From the NCBI GenBank assembly GCA_028023455.1, contig JAQFVV010006274.1:4092001-4156000 (forward strand): a stretch of 64,000 nt of DNA, read 5' to 3'. The notes beneath the pieces were generated by a model. It had not been told where the DNA came from and ran no database searches. It was given only the letters and a program-made list of their open reading frames with translations. Positions 37,236 to 48,859 of this stretch are shown here, piece after piece. Both the position numbers and the translations under genes were made by a program. The DNA is from Epiperipatus broadwayi. Its lineage: Eukaryota; Onychophora; Udeonychophora; Euonychophora; Peripatidae. Each line of letters begins with the position of its first letter. The stretch's first letter is position 1.

Positions 37236-37956
37236 CATATAGCTATTCCTCCCAAGTCAATGTCACATATGGATCCTCCTATCAATCCACCAGGGCAAAC
37301 CAAGCCTATCAACATTACTCCTTACCAAAGACTCTTCTTTGCCTGGATTACATACCCTTTCCATATCCTCTTCCCATTTCATATGTATTCCCTTCCCCTT
37401 CACCATATTGTACTTGAATTTCATTTTACCATGTTATCATCTCAACCTTTTTAACTGCTGTATATTTTGACTTTTTGATGGATAAAAGCTTTCATCACTG
37501 AGAAAAAAAAATTAATGGAATGCTATTCAAGTAAAGAGATAATGAGAATGTTGAAATATTTTATTCTTTAGTGGGAAGTCCATTTCAGTAGTAGACATGC
37601 CTCTTTGGGATTTGCCTTGTCAATTCTATATTTTCTTAAAAATATTTAGGTCTTAAGTACAGATTACTAAGCATATATCTATCAAGTATAAATTATCTGA
37701 AGAATTTTGTCTGAATAACCTTTAATTTAAATATTCACTCTTCCATGAAAGAGGATATATTCATTTAAAAAGATAATAATTTCTCATCTTTTTAATTAAA
37801 ATGAGTAATTCAAAAGCTAATATTCTTTTTTTACGATTAAATTTAAAAAAAAAAACCACCAGTGATCTTATTACCTGTCAAACAATTAACTATACTTTTA
37901 TTTTTCTAAATCAGTGTATTTCTTTGTTTCCAAGTCTATCATATCCAGCTATTCAT
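37236..37956. other. non-coding stretch
   Basis: Apart from the possible frame continuation to about 37430, no gene is recognised. A block near 37650-37700 recurs in diverged form near 38320-38365 (ACAGATTAC...CTATCAAGT...TTATCTGAAG). Confidence 0.4.
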
Positions 37957-38067
37957 CAATTCAAAACTCAGTTCATCTCTTATTACACATGCAATTCATG
38001 AAATTCTTTTCACCAATTCAAATATCAATTCACATCTTATTATACATGCAATTCATGGAATTATTTT
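37957..38067. repeat. tandem duplication, two units of about 57 bp
   Basis: CAATTCAAA..TCA.TTCA and TCTTATTA.ACATGCAATTCATG recur in both units in direct orientation. The overlapping short frames at 37801-38120 arise from this repeat and are not genes. Confidence 0.6.
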
Positions 38068-38785
38068 TCTTGTCAGATGAGATACACATTAACCATTCTG
38101 ATTTTTTATGCCTTTATTGACAATTTGATATTATCCGATTATACCACTCTCTTGTAAGGTCTACTATATTTATTTATTCTTCACAATATAAGCTTATATA
38201 AATTCAACCTGTTATAAGTAGAACTTTTCCCCCTGTATTCATTCAGTATAAAACAAGTTTTTCAGAAAGCCTTGTGATATTTGAGCCCTCAAGTTGAAGA
38301 CTGAATTCTATTAAATTCTTTAATACAGATTACACAGAATATACCTATCAAGTTTATTTATCTGAAGTGGTTCGTTTGAGCTACATTATTTTTTAATTAA
38401 AATATTTACTTTTGTGTGCTGATTGCTAAACTCAAGCTACTGACAAGAGTTCTCATATATTTGGATAATGAAACTGCAAGATTATCACTAACTATCTTAT
38501 AGAATAAAATGATTGGTTATCAATGACTAGGCATTATATTCATTTTCTCATTCTATATCTTTTTTTTACTTTATTATCATGTTATCATGAGATTTTTTTG
38601 CCCATCTGCTTTATAGTGACAGTGGGTTTGTATATTTGAGTTGCAATATTTCATTATTTTTATTGTCCACACAACAATTCTGACTACAATTTTTTTTTGT
38701 ATATAGTATGAATAAATATGCAAAGCCCTTACTTACTTTTGAGAAAACATTAATGGGAATAAATTTACCATACTGGAAATTTTTT
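38068..38785. other. non-coding stretch
   Basis: No gene is recognised. The right edge (38771-38785) is the left target-site duplication of the following SINE. Confidence 0.45.
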
Positions 38786-38874
38786 TTCATGTGTCATAGC
38801 ATCGGCCAGGAAGTGAACCCACTAAACTGGAACAACTGCTTGTAAGGCAGCTGTGCTGGCCACCAACACTTGAC
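38786..38874 (-). mobile_element. SINE family 1 copy with target-site duplication
   Basis: The reverse complement carries the same tRNA-like sequence as 28687-28790 and 43771-43873, ending GATGCTATGACAC. It is flanked by TACTGGAAATTTTT (38771-38784) and TACTGGAAGTTTTT (38875-38888), a target-site duplication of about 14 bp with one mismatch. This is direct evidence for LINE-mediated insertion. Confidence 0.85.
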
Positions 38875-38888
38875 TACTGGAAGTTTTT

Positions 38889-39234
38889 AATTGTAATATT
38901 GCACAAATCAGAAAGATTACTAGTGAATTGCTTCAGAACTAGATATGGAACAAGAATTTTGCTTAAAATGATTATATATTTAGACAGTACTATTAAAGGA
39001 TCACTACCTTAAATAAATACGAAAAAATCTAATCCATGTGGGTTAAAAATAATCTAATTAAATTTGGTTAGGTTATCGTCACTGATGGATTACTATTTAA
39101 TATATTAAAATGATTATTATGTCACTAACAGTAGCAAAACATGAAGGTTTTTTTTTCCAAACATAGATACATAGAATTTATAAACTTTTCTTGATTAAAG
39201 ATCTGTATGTAAAACAGCGCATATGACTAAATAA
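38889..39234. other. non-coding stretch
   Basis: No feature is recognised. Confidence 0.45.
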
Positions 39235-39620
39235 TTATCAAAGTTTAAAATTGATATAACTGCTCTTACTGAATCTCAACTCCAAGAGAAAATAAGATTA
39301 GTTAAACAGGTATTTGTAAGTTCAGATTATCAAGTGAAAGGGATTAATAATGTTGGATTTGCTATGAAATCTTAGTTTTTGTATTCTTGAAATTCTTCCA
39401 TGTATCAGCAAAAGACTAATCATGATAAAAATATTTGCACAATGGTACATATCCGGAGAATTCAGAAAATCAAAACATTTATTTCTTGTTGGATAGTGTT
39501 ATTATATCAAAAAAGTATAAAAGACCAGTACTGTTATTTTTAAAGATTTTAATTCATATGTTGGTTTGAATAATGAATTTGTAATACTTTGTTTCACAAA
39601 CAGTGAACATAGAGTTCTCT
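39235..39620 (+). pseudogene. LINE apurinic-like endonuclease relic
   Basis: The frame from 39241 reads KIDITALTESQL, matching the ID.A.L.ET.L motif (active-site Glu region) near the start of LINE endonucleases. It is followed by GINNVGFAMKS, where GVGFAIK is usual. Further on, 39545-39565 encodes DFNSYVG, the counterpart of the conserved GDFNA.VG motif that binds metal. Stops and shifts separate these. The order and spacing fit the exonuclease-endonuclease-phosphatase fold of RTE/jockey-like LINEs. No reverse transcriptase follows, because a mariner relic starts about 250 bp downstream. Confidence 0.65.
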
Positions 39621-39867
39621 GTTTTACAAATATGTATATTTAGTGTATAAATGTGTAAGATTATACGCAAAATCATTACAAAGGAAATAGACACACTCAA
39701 GCTCAAAATATTATTATTTTACGGGTTATGCAAGGATGAGTAAAAAAGTATCCACTCCAGTTTTATTAAAATGAACTATGGCACAATATTTTGGCATTGC
39801 TTTTCATAGAATATTGCCTTGTCAGATACTGCTTTTCAGTTTTGAAGGGTTCAAGTGTGACTGCAGT

Positions 39868-40890
39868 GAAAGAAACAATACCTGTTCCACTTGTGATTTG
39901 CACAAAAGAGCAGCATGCCATGATTTATTTTGTAGTTGAAGTGCATATGTGATTCCAATACTTATTGAAGACTTTGTATGAAAAAAGTATTTTGCCATGA
40001 AGAAGTATGTATTAATGTATAGAGAATTTAAGGAATATCATATCAATGTCAACCATGAGTAATCCAGATGCTCATATGCATATGAACTGATTTTATAAAT
40101 AAAAATGATAGTGGATTGTGTGATAAATCATTTGCAAATCAGTTATGTCTCTGTTTATGTAATAGTCCATAACAGACCTGGGTTTTAAAAAATTTGTGTG
40201 AGATGGTTATCGAAAGGGCACAAATATAGGTGTTTGAATATCTGGTAATAAAATTTGAACTGATATTCTAAAAAAGATTAGGCTTTTAAATAGAATCATC
40301 ATTATGAGTTTGAGAGTAAAGGATATAGTAGGGAATGAAAACATTGTCATTTGCTAAACAAAAAAAAAATTCAAAAAATTAACTATCAGTTGGAAAATTG
40401 ATGCTCACAATTTTTTTGATTTCACAAGGATCAAGAATGAAACATTATCATAAAACATTATCATAAAAAAAGTTCATTAATCAATAGTGTTTATTATAGT
40501 GGGATGTTTGCTGAAGAACTGAAGCCTAAAATTTAGCCAAAGTGTAGAAGATTGCTATCCAAAGTTGTTGTGTTTTAATATAAAAATGCACATCTACACA
40601 CCACTCCCATATTGTCAACAGTCACCAAAAAACTTCATTTTGAGATGGTCAAGCATTCTTTCTATAGTTCTGTGCTAGACTCATCAGACTATTACTTGTG
40701 TATTCCTCCATAAAAAGCCCTATAAGAATGAATATTTGCATCTGATGAAGAGGTAAAGATAATAGTGTATTCATGGCTCACAACTCAGCATAAAATATTT
40801 TTTTAATGAAAGAAATATGAAATCTTATTGACCAATGGACAAAGTGTATTAAAAATCAGGGAGATTGTGTTGAAAATGATATATTTACTT
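39868..40890 (+). pseudogene. decayed mariner-family transposase (copy 2)
   Basis: The N-terminus (IPVPLVICTKEQ, then a region matching YEWIE.F) is that of mariner transposases beginning TPVEFVICTKEEQ. Near 40300 HHYEFESK matches the HHYEPESK segment after the first catalytic Asp. Near 40510-40530 ELKPKI precedes the second catalytic region, where the usual HDNARPHT reads YKNAHLHT with the Asp lost. Near 40680 SSDYYLC keeps the third Asp in an APSDYHLF-like context. The end (IDQWTKCIKNQGDCVEN) matches the RW.KCIE.QGDYVE tail. Many stops are present. It differs clearly in wording from the relic at 3.8-4.7 kb, so two mariner subfamilies have invaded this genome. Confidence 0.8.
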
Positions 40891-43509
40891 TTTTCTGAAA
40901 ATTGATTAAAATAAATTCTCTAGCCAAAACGAGGAAAATTTTTGATTTAATCTTATACTTAGAATAGTATTTCTGATGCAAATTGTTGAACAGACATTAT
41001 AATGTTCAAATGACAATAACATTAAAAAATAACCGTAACCCAATTGTTTGTAGGAAATTTAATGTTCATTATTTAAAACTAATCTAAAACCCAATTTTCA
41101 AATAATTATTAAATGTTAAAATTGTCAAATTGGATTTTAAGTCATCCAGTAACTGAGGAATAAAGTTCTTTTGAGGAATATGTTGTGTATACAAACAAGT
41201 CTGTTCCTGGTTTCACTAAAAAGAATCATAATTTCTTCTATGACAATGATTATATATTGAGTGATTGAATAATAAATTAATATAGGATTTTGAAAATACA
41301 AAGGAAATTAAAGCAAAAATTATTAATTCAGTCTCTTGCTGATTAAGCTCAAATTTGAATCTTTCTTTGAAGCAATGAAAATAATATTCTGACCTGAAAA
41401 ATAATATCACTCTTTAAAATCCGCAGATAACACATAATCTTAGCAATTTATTTGGATCTGCTCAAAAATATTCTGCTTGATGAGGCTTAAATAACTTATC
41501 TAATATAAATAGTAATTTAAAAATGCTCACTAAAATCTCAGAAGTAGAAAAGCTGATGGAATCCCTTAGATGTTTTAAAATATATATGGCTCTTCAAAAC
41601 TAGTTTTTTTTTTTTTTACAAATATAAGAAATTTTGAAATTTGCTCTCTGCAGTATGCTTTTATTATTTTAATTAACAAAATTAAAAAGAGAAAAATCCG
41701 CAGTAATAATCAAATGGTAATTATTTCAGAAAAAAATATTTTCAAGAATATTATTGATTTTGATCATAAGATAATGACGATTAGACTCTGTGGGGGTTTA
41801 AAGAATCATATTTGTTACCAGACAAATCTAAAAATTGTTCATAAGCAAAGGTATGATTTATTCCTGTCATCATTTGACTTGGTTTATCCAGATTTGAGAT
41901 GTTTGACAATAGCTTGTCCATAATATAACCCTCATTTTTATTGTAGTGATTTTTGGAACAATTTATAGATAGTTTTATGAAGTTAGCATGGAATATGAAT
42001 ATAGATTTAATGAGAAGTTTTTAATTTGAACCCCAAAAACAAATATCTTCTTGACTTTTAAATTAATGATGATTGGATTACTCTTGCCAACTGAAAATAA
42101 CTGTATAATATACTTCATGATCTAAATAGTCTATAAAAGAATTTCAGTAATTATGTTTCAAAAATTCATTTGTTTTTTCAATAAGTAATAGAAGAAAAAT
42201 GTTCAGAACTTTTTGCCATCATCTGCTTAAGATTAAGAGTCAATTTTAAATATTTTGGTGGCTTTTTAGTTAGAAAGGCAGATTTGAAAGCTGAGATACA
42301 ACACAGACTGTGGTATGTTACTACTATTGACACGTAAACAAATAGTATATTTTACCATAGTATTACAATTATTATAACTAAATTTGTTGTATGTAGAGTT
42401 GCTTTTCTATTAAATTATCTGGAACACCTATACATTAGAAAATTTTATTTAAGAATGCTCTATAATAAAAACAAATGATATGTTATTTAGTTTGTTGAGT
42501 CTAATGGTAAAATTACTATGGAATGCATACATATATCTTGGTAGGATTTAGTATATAAAATGAAAACAAATTTTCTAAAATAAAATATAAATGAACTTGG
42601 ATGTGGACTTTATAAGAAAAGCAGATCTTATTTTGCTTATAAAGATTACCTCATCAAACACATTCCAAAGATAACAGTGATTGCTTCCATTAAGAAAATA
42701 CAGCTAAGGGTAAAATGCAATGGATACTTACAATTAAGCAAGACATTGAAGCTTTCCAGAAATAAATGTTTCTGAAGAAAAAATGAAAGATGTTCAACAA
42801 GCTGTCTAAAGGCACAAAAACTGCATATGTGTGCAGAGTCATCCTAAAAACTCCTCTCTTATTCTTTTTAGAGTTAGAAGGAGCTATTCTTTTATAGTGA
42901 TAATGATGAGTTTTCCTTAATACTTTCATTTTGTGTCTATGTATACATCATATTGGAGCTTTATAAAAAAAATCCACAAACAATACTCAGAAAGCATCAC
43001 AGGTATTTCACTGTTTCATAAAAAAAGTTAAATTAATAATATTTATTGAAATATGTTGCTAATTTCCACATCTCTATAGTTTGTCTAAAATCTACAAAAA
43101 CCATAATTCATTAAAATGTAGTTCTAGAAATTTACTGTCAATTTTTTTTCTTCAGATTTTTAGTCTTTTGTCAATGATTCTAAGCACATCATGGTTTTAA
43201 TCAAGCATATAAAAATAGAAAGAATTGTTATAATAATAAAAGTTTATTTTTAAATGTACTGGATGACAAAACAATGTCTGTCTAATGTTAAAAAAAAGAT
43301 TAAATGAGGATAATAACTTATAAACAATTCTTCTTATTGACATTTATAATGGAATTTTTAATATTCTGCCTAACAACATACTTTCAATAATACACAGAAT
43401 TCTCCCATCAAAATGGATTCACCAACTGTCATCTTTAATCAGTAGCATTTACATTAAAAAACTTAATACTATAGCTATAAATATTATTCCATCATTACTA
43501 AAATTCTGG
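40891..43509. other. non-coding stretch
   Basis: No protein-coding or repeat feature could be assigned. The frames at 41216-41410, 41714-41923 and 42690-42929 show no family resemblance. Confidence 0.45.
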
Positions 43510-44487
43510 ATTTACTATATTGGTGATAACATTAATTTCATGTCAGATCTGGAAGCATTATTAGAAATATTTTAGATACACACCAATAATATAGCTTCTT
43601 ATAAATGTATTAGATAACCCCCACATCCTGCGCATTCTTTTAAAAACATATTAAATAAAGACATAATAAAAGACAAATGACTCCAAGATGCAGTTCAAGC
43701 TGAATCATCATTCATCAATTGTCCCCTTTATCATATCTAGATTTGCTATATTGATGATAACATTCATTTTTTTTAAAGTGTCATAGCATCAGCTGGGACG
43801 CGAACCTGCAACCCGGGCAACTGCCTGCTAGTGCAAGGCAGTCGCGCTGACCTCTCGACCACCAATGCAAGACATAACATCATTTTATAATACATCTTGA
43901 TGCATTATTACAAATATTCTGGATACACATTAATAATATGTCTTCTCATAAATGTATTAAATCACCTCCACACTCTACATATTTTTTTGAAAACACATGA
44001 ATAAAGACACAATAAAAGGCAAATGATTTCCAAGATGCATTTCATTCTGAACCATCACTTATCAGTTGATACAGGTCACCATCCCTTATATATACCTTTA
44101 CATATTTCACTATTTATCAATAGAAAATTGTTACACTTTGATTTATAAGTATCAAACTTACTCCACCTACAACTCTGGCACCAATAAACCCTAGATAAAT
44201 ATAGCAGTGATTATCACTAATCATTTATTGAACTAGAGATTTTCTCTAGCCTAGATATAAATTTTGAATCTCACTTAGATTAATATATCTAATTTATTAA
44301 ACACAGACTCACACATGCAACTATTCACATTTCTCTTTCCCATTAATATATATTTTTATAAATGCTTTAAATAATCTACACATCACACCACACTCTTTTG
44401 AAAACACATTAATAAAGACACAATAAAAACAAATGATTCCTAAGAAGCATTTCATGCTGAATCAGCACTCATCAGTTGCCTCTAGTT
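43510..44487. repeat. tandem-type repeat, three units, one interrupted by a SINE
   Basis: Unit 1 (43510-43737), unit 2 (43741-44086, enlarged by a SINE) and a partial unit 3 (44339-44487) share ATATTG.TGATAACATT, CTTATAAATGTATTA, CATTCTTTTGAAAACACAT, AATAAAGACACAATAAAA and ATTTCATGCTGAATCA-like blocks. Identity is roughly 80% by eye. A fragment resembling the unit's end (GCTGAACTATCATTCATCAG) is also present at 57270-57289. The unit is non-coding and may itself be an old SINE or DNA element. Confidence 0.65.
43771..43873 (-). mobile_element. SINE family 1 copy with target-site duplication
   Basis: The best-preserved copy of the family. On the minus strand it has an A-box region GGTGGTCGAGAGGTCAGCGC and a B-box region GCAGGTTCGCGTCCCAGC, and ends CTATGACACTTTAAAAAA with a short A tail. 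It is flanked by ATAACATTCATTTT (43757-43770) and ATAACATCATTTT (43874-43886), a target-site duplication of about 13 bp. Insertion split unit 2 of the surrounding tandem repeat. The Leu/Ser-like A-box (GGTCGAGNGGT) suggests descent from a class II tRNA, but that is an inference. Confidence 0.9.
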
Positions 44488-45221
44488 AGATTCACAATAG
44501 AATTAGAGCAAGAACAAAAACTGGCATTTTATATGTTTTTGCAATAAGACTCATTAATTCCAAAATTAAAACTAATTCACACAAAAAAAAAAAAACCAGA
44601 GAAATATATAGCATACACATTCAATCGTATGAAAAATATGAAAATTGGAGTTGTACTTTCACTATTTAACAAAGCAAAAAAAAATTTTGTTTAGATTCTA
44701 GTGACTTAAAAAATGAAAAATCCTACATAGAACAATTTCTAACAAACATCAAAAGAAATACTCATTATAGGTATGGATAGCAAACTGAAGAAAATCTGCA
44801 ATCAATATATCAGGAGTTTTCCAAAGCCATAGCATTGCAAGAAATCCTAACCCCTGCAAAACCTAAACTTAGAATTCTGATAAGAACTGTATCTATAAAA
44901 TCCCATGTGAAAGTGGAAGACAATATATATATCAATTTAAACTAATTGTCCCATTGAAAAATAATTAAAATAAGTTAGAGTAATGATTAAGGCTGATGAA
45001 AAAATAAATCTGAAGTGGTAGATCATGTATGTCCTAATAAATATGTTTGATTTAAAAAAGACAATGAATATTGAGCAGAGAGGTGAAAATAAAAAGAAAA
45101 TTTTAAAAAAACTGCTCACATGACAACGGCAGCTGATCCCATGAGTCAATCTACTGCAATAATGCTTAATGTTTGAAAATCACTCATTAATCTTATTCTA
45201 AACAAAAAAAAATAAAGAATT
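44488..45221. other. non-coding stretch
   Basis: No gene is recognised. The minus-strand 70-codon frame at 44937-45149 is hydrophobic and shows no family resemblance. Confidence 0.45.
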
Positions 45222-45490
45222 AGGACTCAGAATAATCTAATTAGTTAAACTATCTCCTTAAACGTAAGTTTAAAAATTATGTTTCAATATCCATGCTATT
45301 ATTGTCACTGTTCATGCCAGCAAGCACCCAAAGAAGAGATGGGAATAATACCACCCAAAACATAATATACACTCATCTGTGGATAGAATGTATTAGGAAA
45401 ATTACAAATAAAGTTTGAATTTTTCTAAAAACATTTAATTATTAAATAAAACTACGGAAATAATCTGAAGTATAAAAATGAGTAAAATGC
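45222..45490 (+). mobile_element. SINE family 2 copy, diverged
   Basis: A decayed tRNA-like head (CTCAGAATAATCTAATTAGTT, then TCAATATCCATG where the B-box should be) is followed by the family body: CATGCCAGCAAGCACCCAAAGA, GATGGGAATAATACC, AAAACATAATATACACTC. It is more diverged than the pair at 46.5-47.2 kb. Confidence 0.6.
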
Positions 45491-46540
45491 CTTCATTATG
45501 AAATTTCACACAAATACAATTTTTTTTTTATAATTGTGGAATAAGAATAAGGCTTATATAACTTTGGAAAAGTTACATGATAAAAATAAATATTTTAGTA
45601 GATTAATTTTCTATTTTCAACAAAGTTACTTGTATATTATTAGTAATAAAAAGAAAAAACTAATTGCATGATTATTTGATAACTTCTCAGGTATTTTATT
45701 CAATTACAAAGATTTTTTTAAATTTTCTCAATTCAAAATTGTTCCAGAAATTTTAAACTCACTATGCTAAATCGTATAGTCATTATTAAAATTTCATTAA
45801 AAAATCTAAAAATACAATTGGAGTTGTGGACATGCAATCAGCACCTGAGCCTTGTTTTTAACAAGACAGTTTTTCTTAAATACTATATATATAATAATTA
45901 TTCTTCAAAGAGATTGGTATTTTACAAATTTAATATAGTATTTTACAAATGTAAAATATTTGTTTTGTGACTAACGGCAGATAAATTATTTGATTCTTTC
46001 CAGATATTAATTTTAAAAAAAAATGTTTTTGATTCATTAAGTCACAGTTGATGAAAAAATAAAGAGTTCAGGTAAAACAAATATGGTGACTATTGGATTA
46101 TATTTTAAATTAGCACAATAAAAACATAGAAAGTTTTACTTTCTCTTAATTCAAACTATATATTTTAAGTATTCCATAATTGAAAGTTATATTTGCTTGC
46201 AATATTGTTTTAAATAATGATAATGAATGAAACAAAATTAAAAAGTATCAGAAGACTCACAATAAATATGTAAGCAAAAAGTGAAATCAAGCAATAATAA
46301 TAAATTGAGTGCAATCTAATTAATTAGTAAGGTTAAGAAGGAATACATTATCACAGTTTCAAGCTCTAATGATCCGATTTTCTTCTCATGTCACAGTGTC
46401 AATACCTTCTGCATTGAATAAAAATTCTTATTAATTCAAAAAAAGAATGAAGATGTCCAAACTCAAAGTTTGATGTATAATGTCTCACCAGTGAAACTAA
46501 TACTGATTATTGTTTTCCTAAAAGTTTGTAATGATAGTGT

Positions 46541-46850
46541 TCTAGTTGTATTTTTATATTGAACTATTTCCATCATCTAATATGTGTATTAAATGTCTTT
46601 ACAAAAATTTAACTTTATTTTAAATATTCCAAATACATTCAACTATTAGTAATAGCACATGAAACAGGTTAGTATATGCATGTTTCAAGAGGTATTATTC
46701 TCCCATCTTCTTCAGGTGTTGCTGGCCTGACCATGGCAGTACTATCATGGGATTCGAACTTGGACCCTTAGATTCTTGATTATTGAATTTTAAGGTAATT
46801 CTCTAACCAACTGAGCAAAAAATCCCATAAGCCAACCTAGTGTGACTATA
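46541..46850 (-). mobile_element. SINE family 2 copy (full length, minus)
   Basis: On the minus strand a tRNA-like head carries an A-box region GCTCAGTTGGTTAGAGAAT and a B-box AAGTTCGAATCCC. Then come TGGTCAGGCCAGCAACACC, CTGAAGAAGATGGGAG, TATTAC and a 3' end GATGATGGAAATAGTTCAA...AATACAACTAG. The head sequence (GGTTAGA...GGTTCGAATCC pattern) is tRNA-derived, while the tail probably comes from a partner LINE. It lies head to head with the copy at 46950. Confidence 0.8.
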
Positions 46851-46949
46851 CATAATGTATGGAAACCACTAATCAATTTTGCTCTTAGGAAAAAGTGGAG
46901 AAATCAAGAGGAACCATGTAGATAAGTATATGGAATTTCTACAGACTGT

Positions 46950-47235
46950 TGCCTTTGGCAAGATAGTTCAGTTGGTTAGAACGTTACCTTAAAATTCAAT
47001 AATCAAGAATCTAAGGGTCCAGATTTGAATTCCATGCTAGTACTGTCACTGGTCAGGCCAGCAATACCTGAAGAATATGGGAGAATAATACCACTCGAAA
47101 CATTGTGCATATACTAACTTGTTTGATGTGCTATTACCAACAGATGAATGTAGTGGAATATTTAAAATAAAGTTAAATTTTTCTAAAAACACATATTAGA
47201 TGGAAATAATCCAATATAAAAATACAACTAATACT
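46950..47235 (+). mobile_element. SINE family 2 copy (full length, plus)
   Basis: The A-box region is GTTCAGTTGGTTAGAACGTT and the B-box is decayed (AGATTTGAATTCC). The body is almost the same as the minus copy: GGTCAGGCCAGCAA.ACCTG, GGGAGAATAATACC, CTCGAAACATTG, ATATACTAACTTG. The tail ends AATACAACTA. CTGAAGA (47068-47074) and GAAAC (47097-47101) frame a weak stem. Confidence 0.8.
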
Positions 47236-48723
47236 GATTATCAATAGTTACTAAAACACACTAATGTTCAACACACATTTTCAGAAATATTTTAAATAAC
47301 TTTTTAATTAGTTTAAAATTTTTATCAAATTCACTTCTAGACTAAAATTGGTTGACATCAGTTTATTAAATATAAATATTTAATTTATGTATATATACTG
47401 GAACAAGCACTAGAAGAATAATACTTGATATCATTGGTGGGACTTTAGCATTACTTGCTACTTTACAATATAAGTTATCTTAACATCTCAAATTTAGGTC
47501 ACATAAATGCTACTGAGTCCTTTATATTGTTAAAATACAAATAAATAAAAGATAATACCAAGATTGTTTTTTCAAATATTTTATTTAAAAAAAAATCAAA
47601 TAATTTATTGCTGAAGAGCTTCAAATGAAGATTGAGGTGTCAGAGCTGAAACAGTGATCCCTAGATCTTGAGTTCCAGAATACAATAGTAAAAATTCAAA
47701 CAAAAATTTTCACTTCCTTTGATAATTCATATCTAAAAATATATATATAAATTAATTTTACTACAATGAATAAAATTTAAAAATAAATAATTTTTTTATA
47801 ATAAATAAATAAAATAGTAGTTAATTACATTTAAAAAATATAAGAATAACAACTTAATTTTAATATATATGTATATGAAGCATAAAATTTCCAAATTAAA
47901 AGAAAAGAGAATAAAACCAAAACTGATATGGATGAGGTCTATCATAATAGTAACAAATGTATCTATGAGCTAGGGATTAAAACACATACAATAAATAATT
48001 CTAGACAAATTCTATTCATATAAATAATAGGATTTGTGACAATAATAATGATCACCTAATATGCTTATGATCTAGATTCATATTCAAATCAGGTAAATCT
48101 TTTTTTAATCAGATTTTTTCTAGTAGATGCCCCTAATTAATTCAGTTAACCATCTAATGTTGGTTAATAAATAAGTATTTCGAAATTCTTATCTGAAAGA
48201 TAAAACAAAGATGGAAAAATGCTCAAACCTGAGATTTTGGCAAATACCAAGCCTTGTCAATACTCCTTCACTGCTCTTTTATAAAGGGTTGTTGGAGAGA
48301 CTTTTTCCTGCAGTGGGAATATTTATAAAGTTGTTCTACCATTTACATATAAATTTTTGCATGTGTTTAAAAAAAATTTTGCAAATATATGTAAATTACT
48401 TAAACACAAAAAATGCATATAGAAATAAAATCAATAAGAAAATAACTCTTGATTTCCAACATTTAGAATTTGCAATTCAATTTATTTTCATCATTACCAT
48501 TAGTAGTACTTATTATTACAACTCCAGAAGTAAAAAAAGAAGAAGAAAAACAGAGTTAGAAAGACAAAAATAAAAAATGTAAATAAGTTTTACAAAGTAA
48601 ATTCATAATATGCCTTAAACCACTAAACATCACAAAATCACCATATCCTAGTGACGCTACTGTATGAAAAATTTTGCTTCTGTGCATAATGTACTTCACA
48701 TATTAAAATAAAATCACCTTATT
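47236..48723. other. AT-rich non-coding stretch
   Basis: No gene is recognised. The 120-codon plus-strand frame at 48211-48573 starts with MEKCSNLRFWQIPSL but has no recognisable domain and ends in Lys/Arg-rich low complexity. I do not call it a gene. Confidence 0.45.
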
Positions 48724-48859
48724 TGTTAATAAATTTTCAGCTACACCCTTTGTTGATTAAAACAGCTAATTCAAAAAGATATCTTTTTGAAATAGCTGTT
48801 TTGAGATGCAGACTCTAATATATTTATTCATAGAGGGTGTAGTTGGAAAATTCTTAACA
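48724..48859. repeat. MITE-like palindrome, about 136 bp
   Basis: The outer arms (TGTTAATAAATTTTCAGCTA at 48724 and its diverged complement ending at 48859) share AATTTTC..CTACACCCT. The centre is a near-perfect palindrome around GATATC (AAAACAGCTA.TTCAAAAAG on each side). There is no coding capacity. It may be a short DNA-transposon derivative. Confidence 0.6.

Noticed and set aside
43510-44487. CRISPR-like array
   Set aside because: Units are over 200 bp, diverged and few, with no short identical repeats and unique spacers, and the genome is animal.
46745-46835. tRNA gene (A- and B-box sequence)
   Set aside because: No cloverleaf with paired acceptor stem could be drawn, and the sequence recurs with the same tail in several places, so it is a SINE head.
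48211-48573. 120-codon plus-strand ORF
   Set aside because: No domain, Lys/Arg-rich low-complexity end, no splice or promoter context. A frame of this length is expected occasionally in 64 kb.
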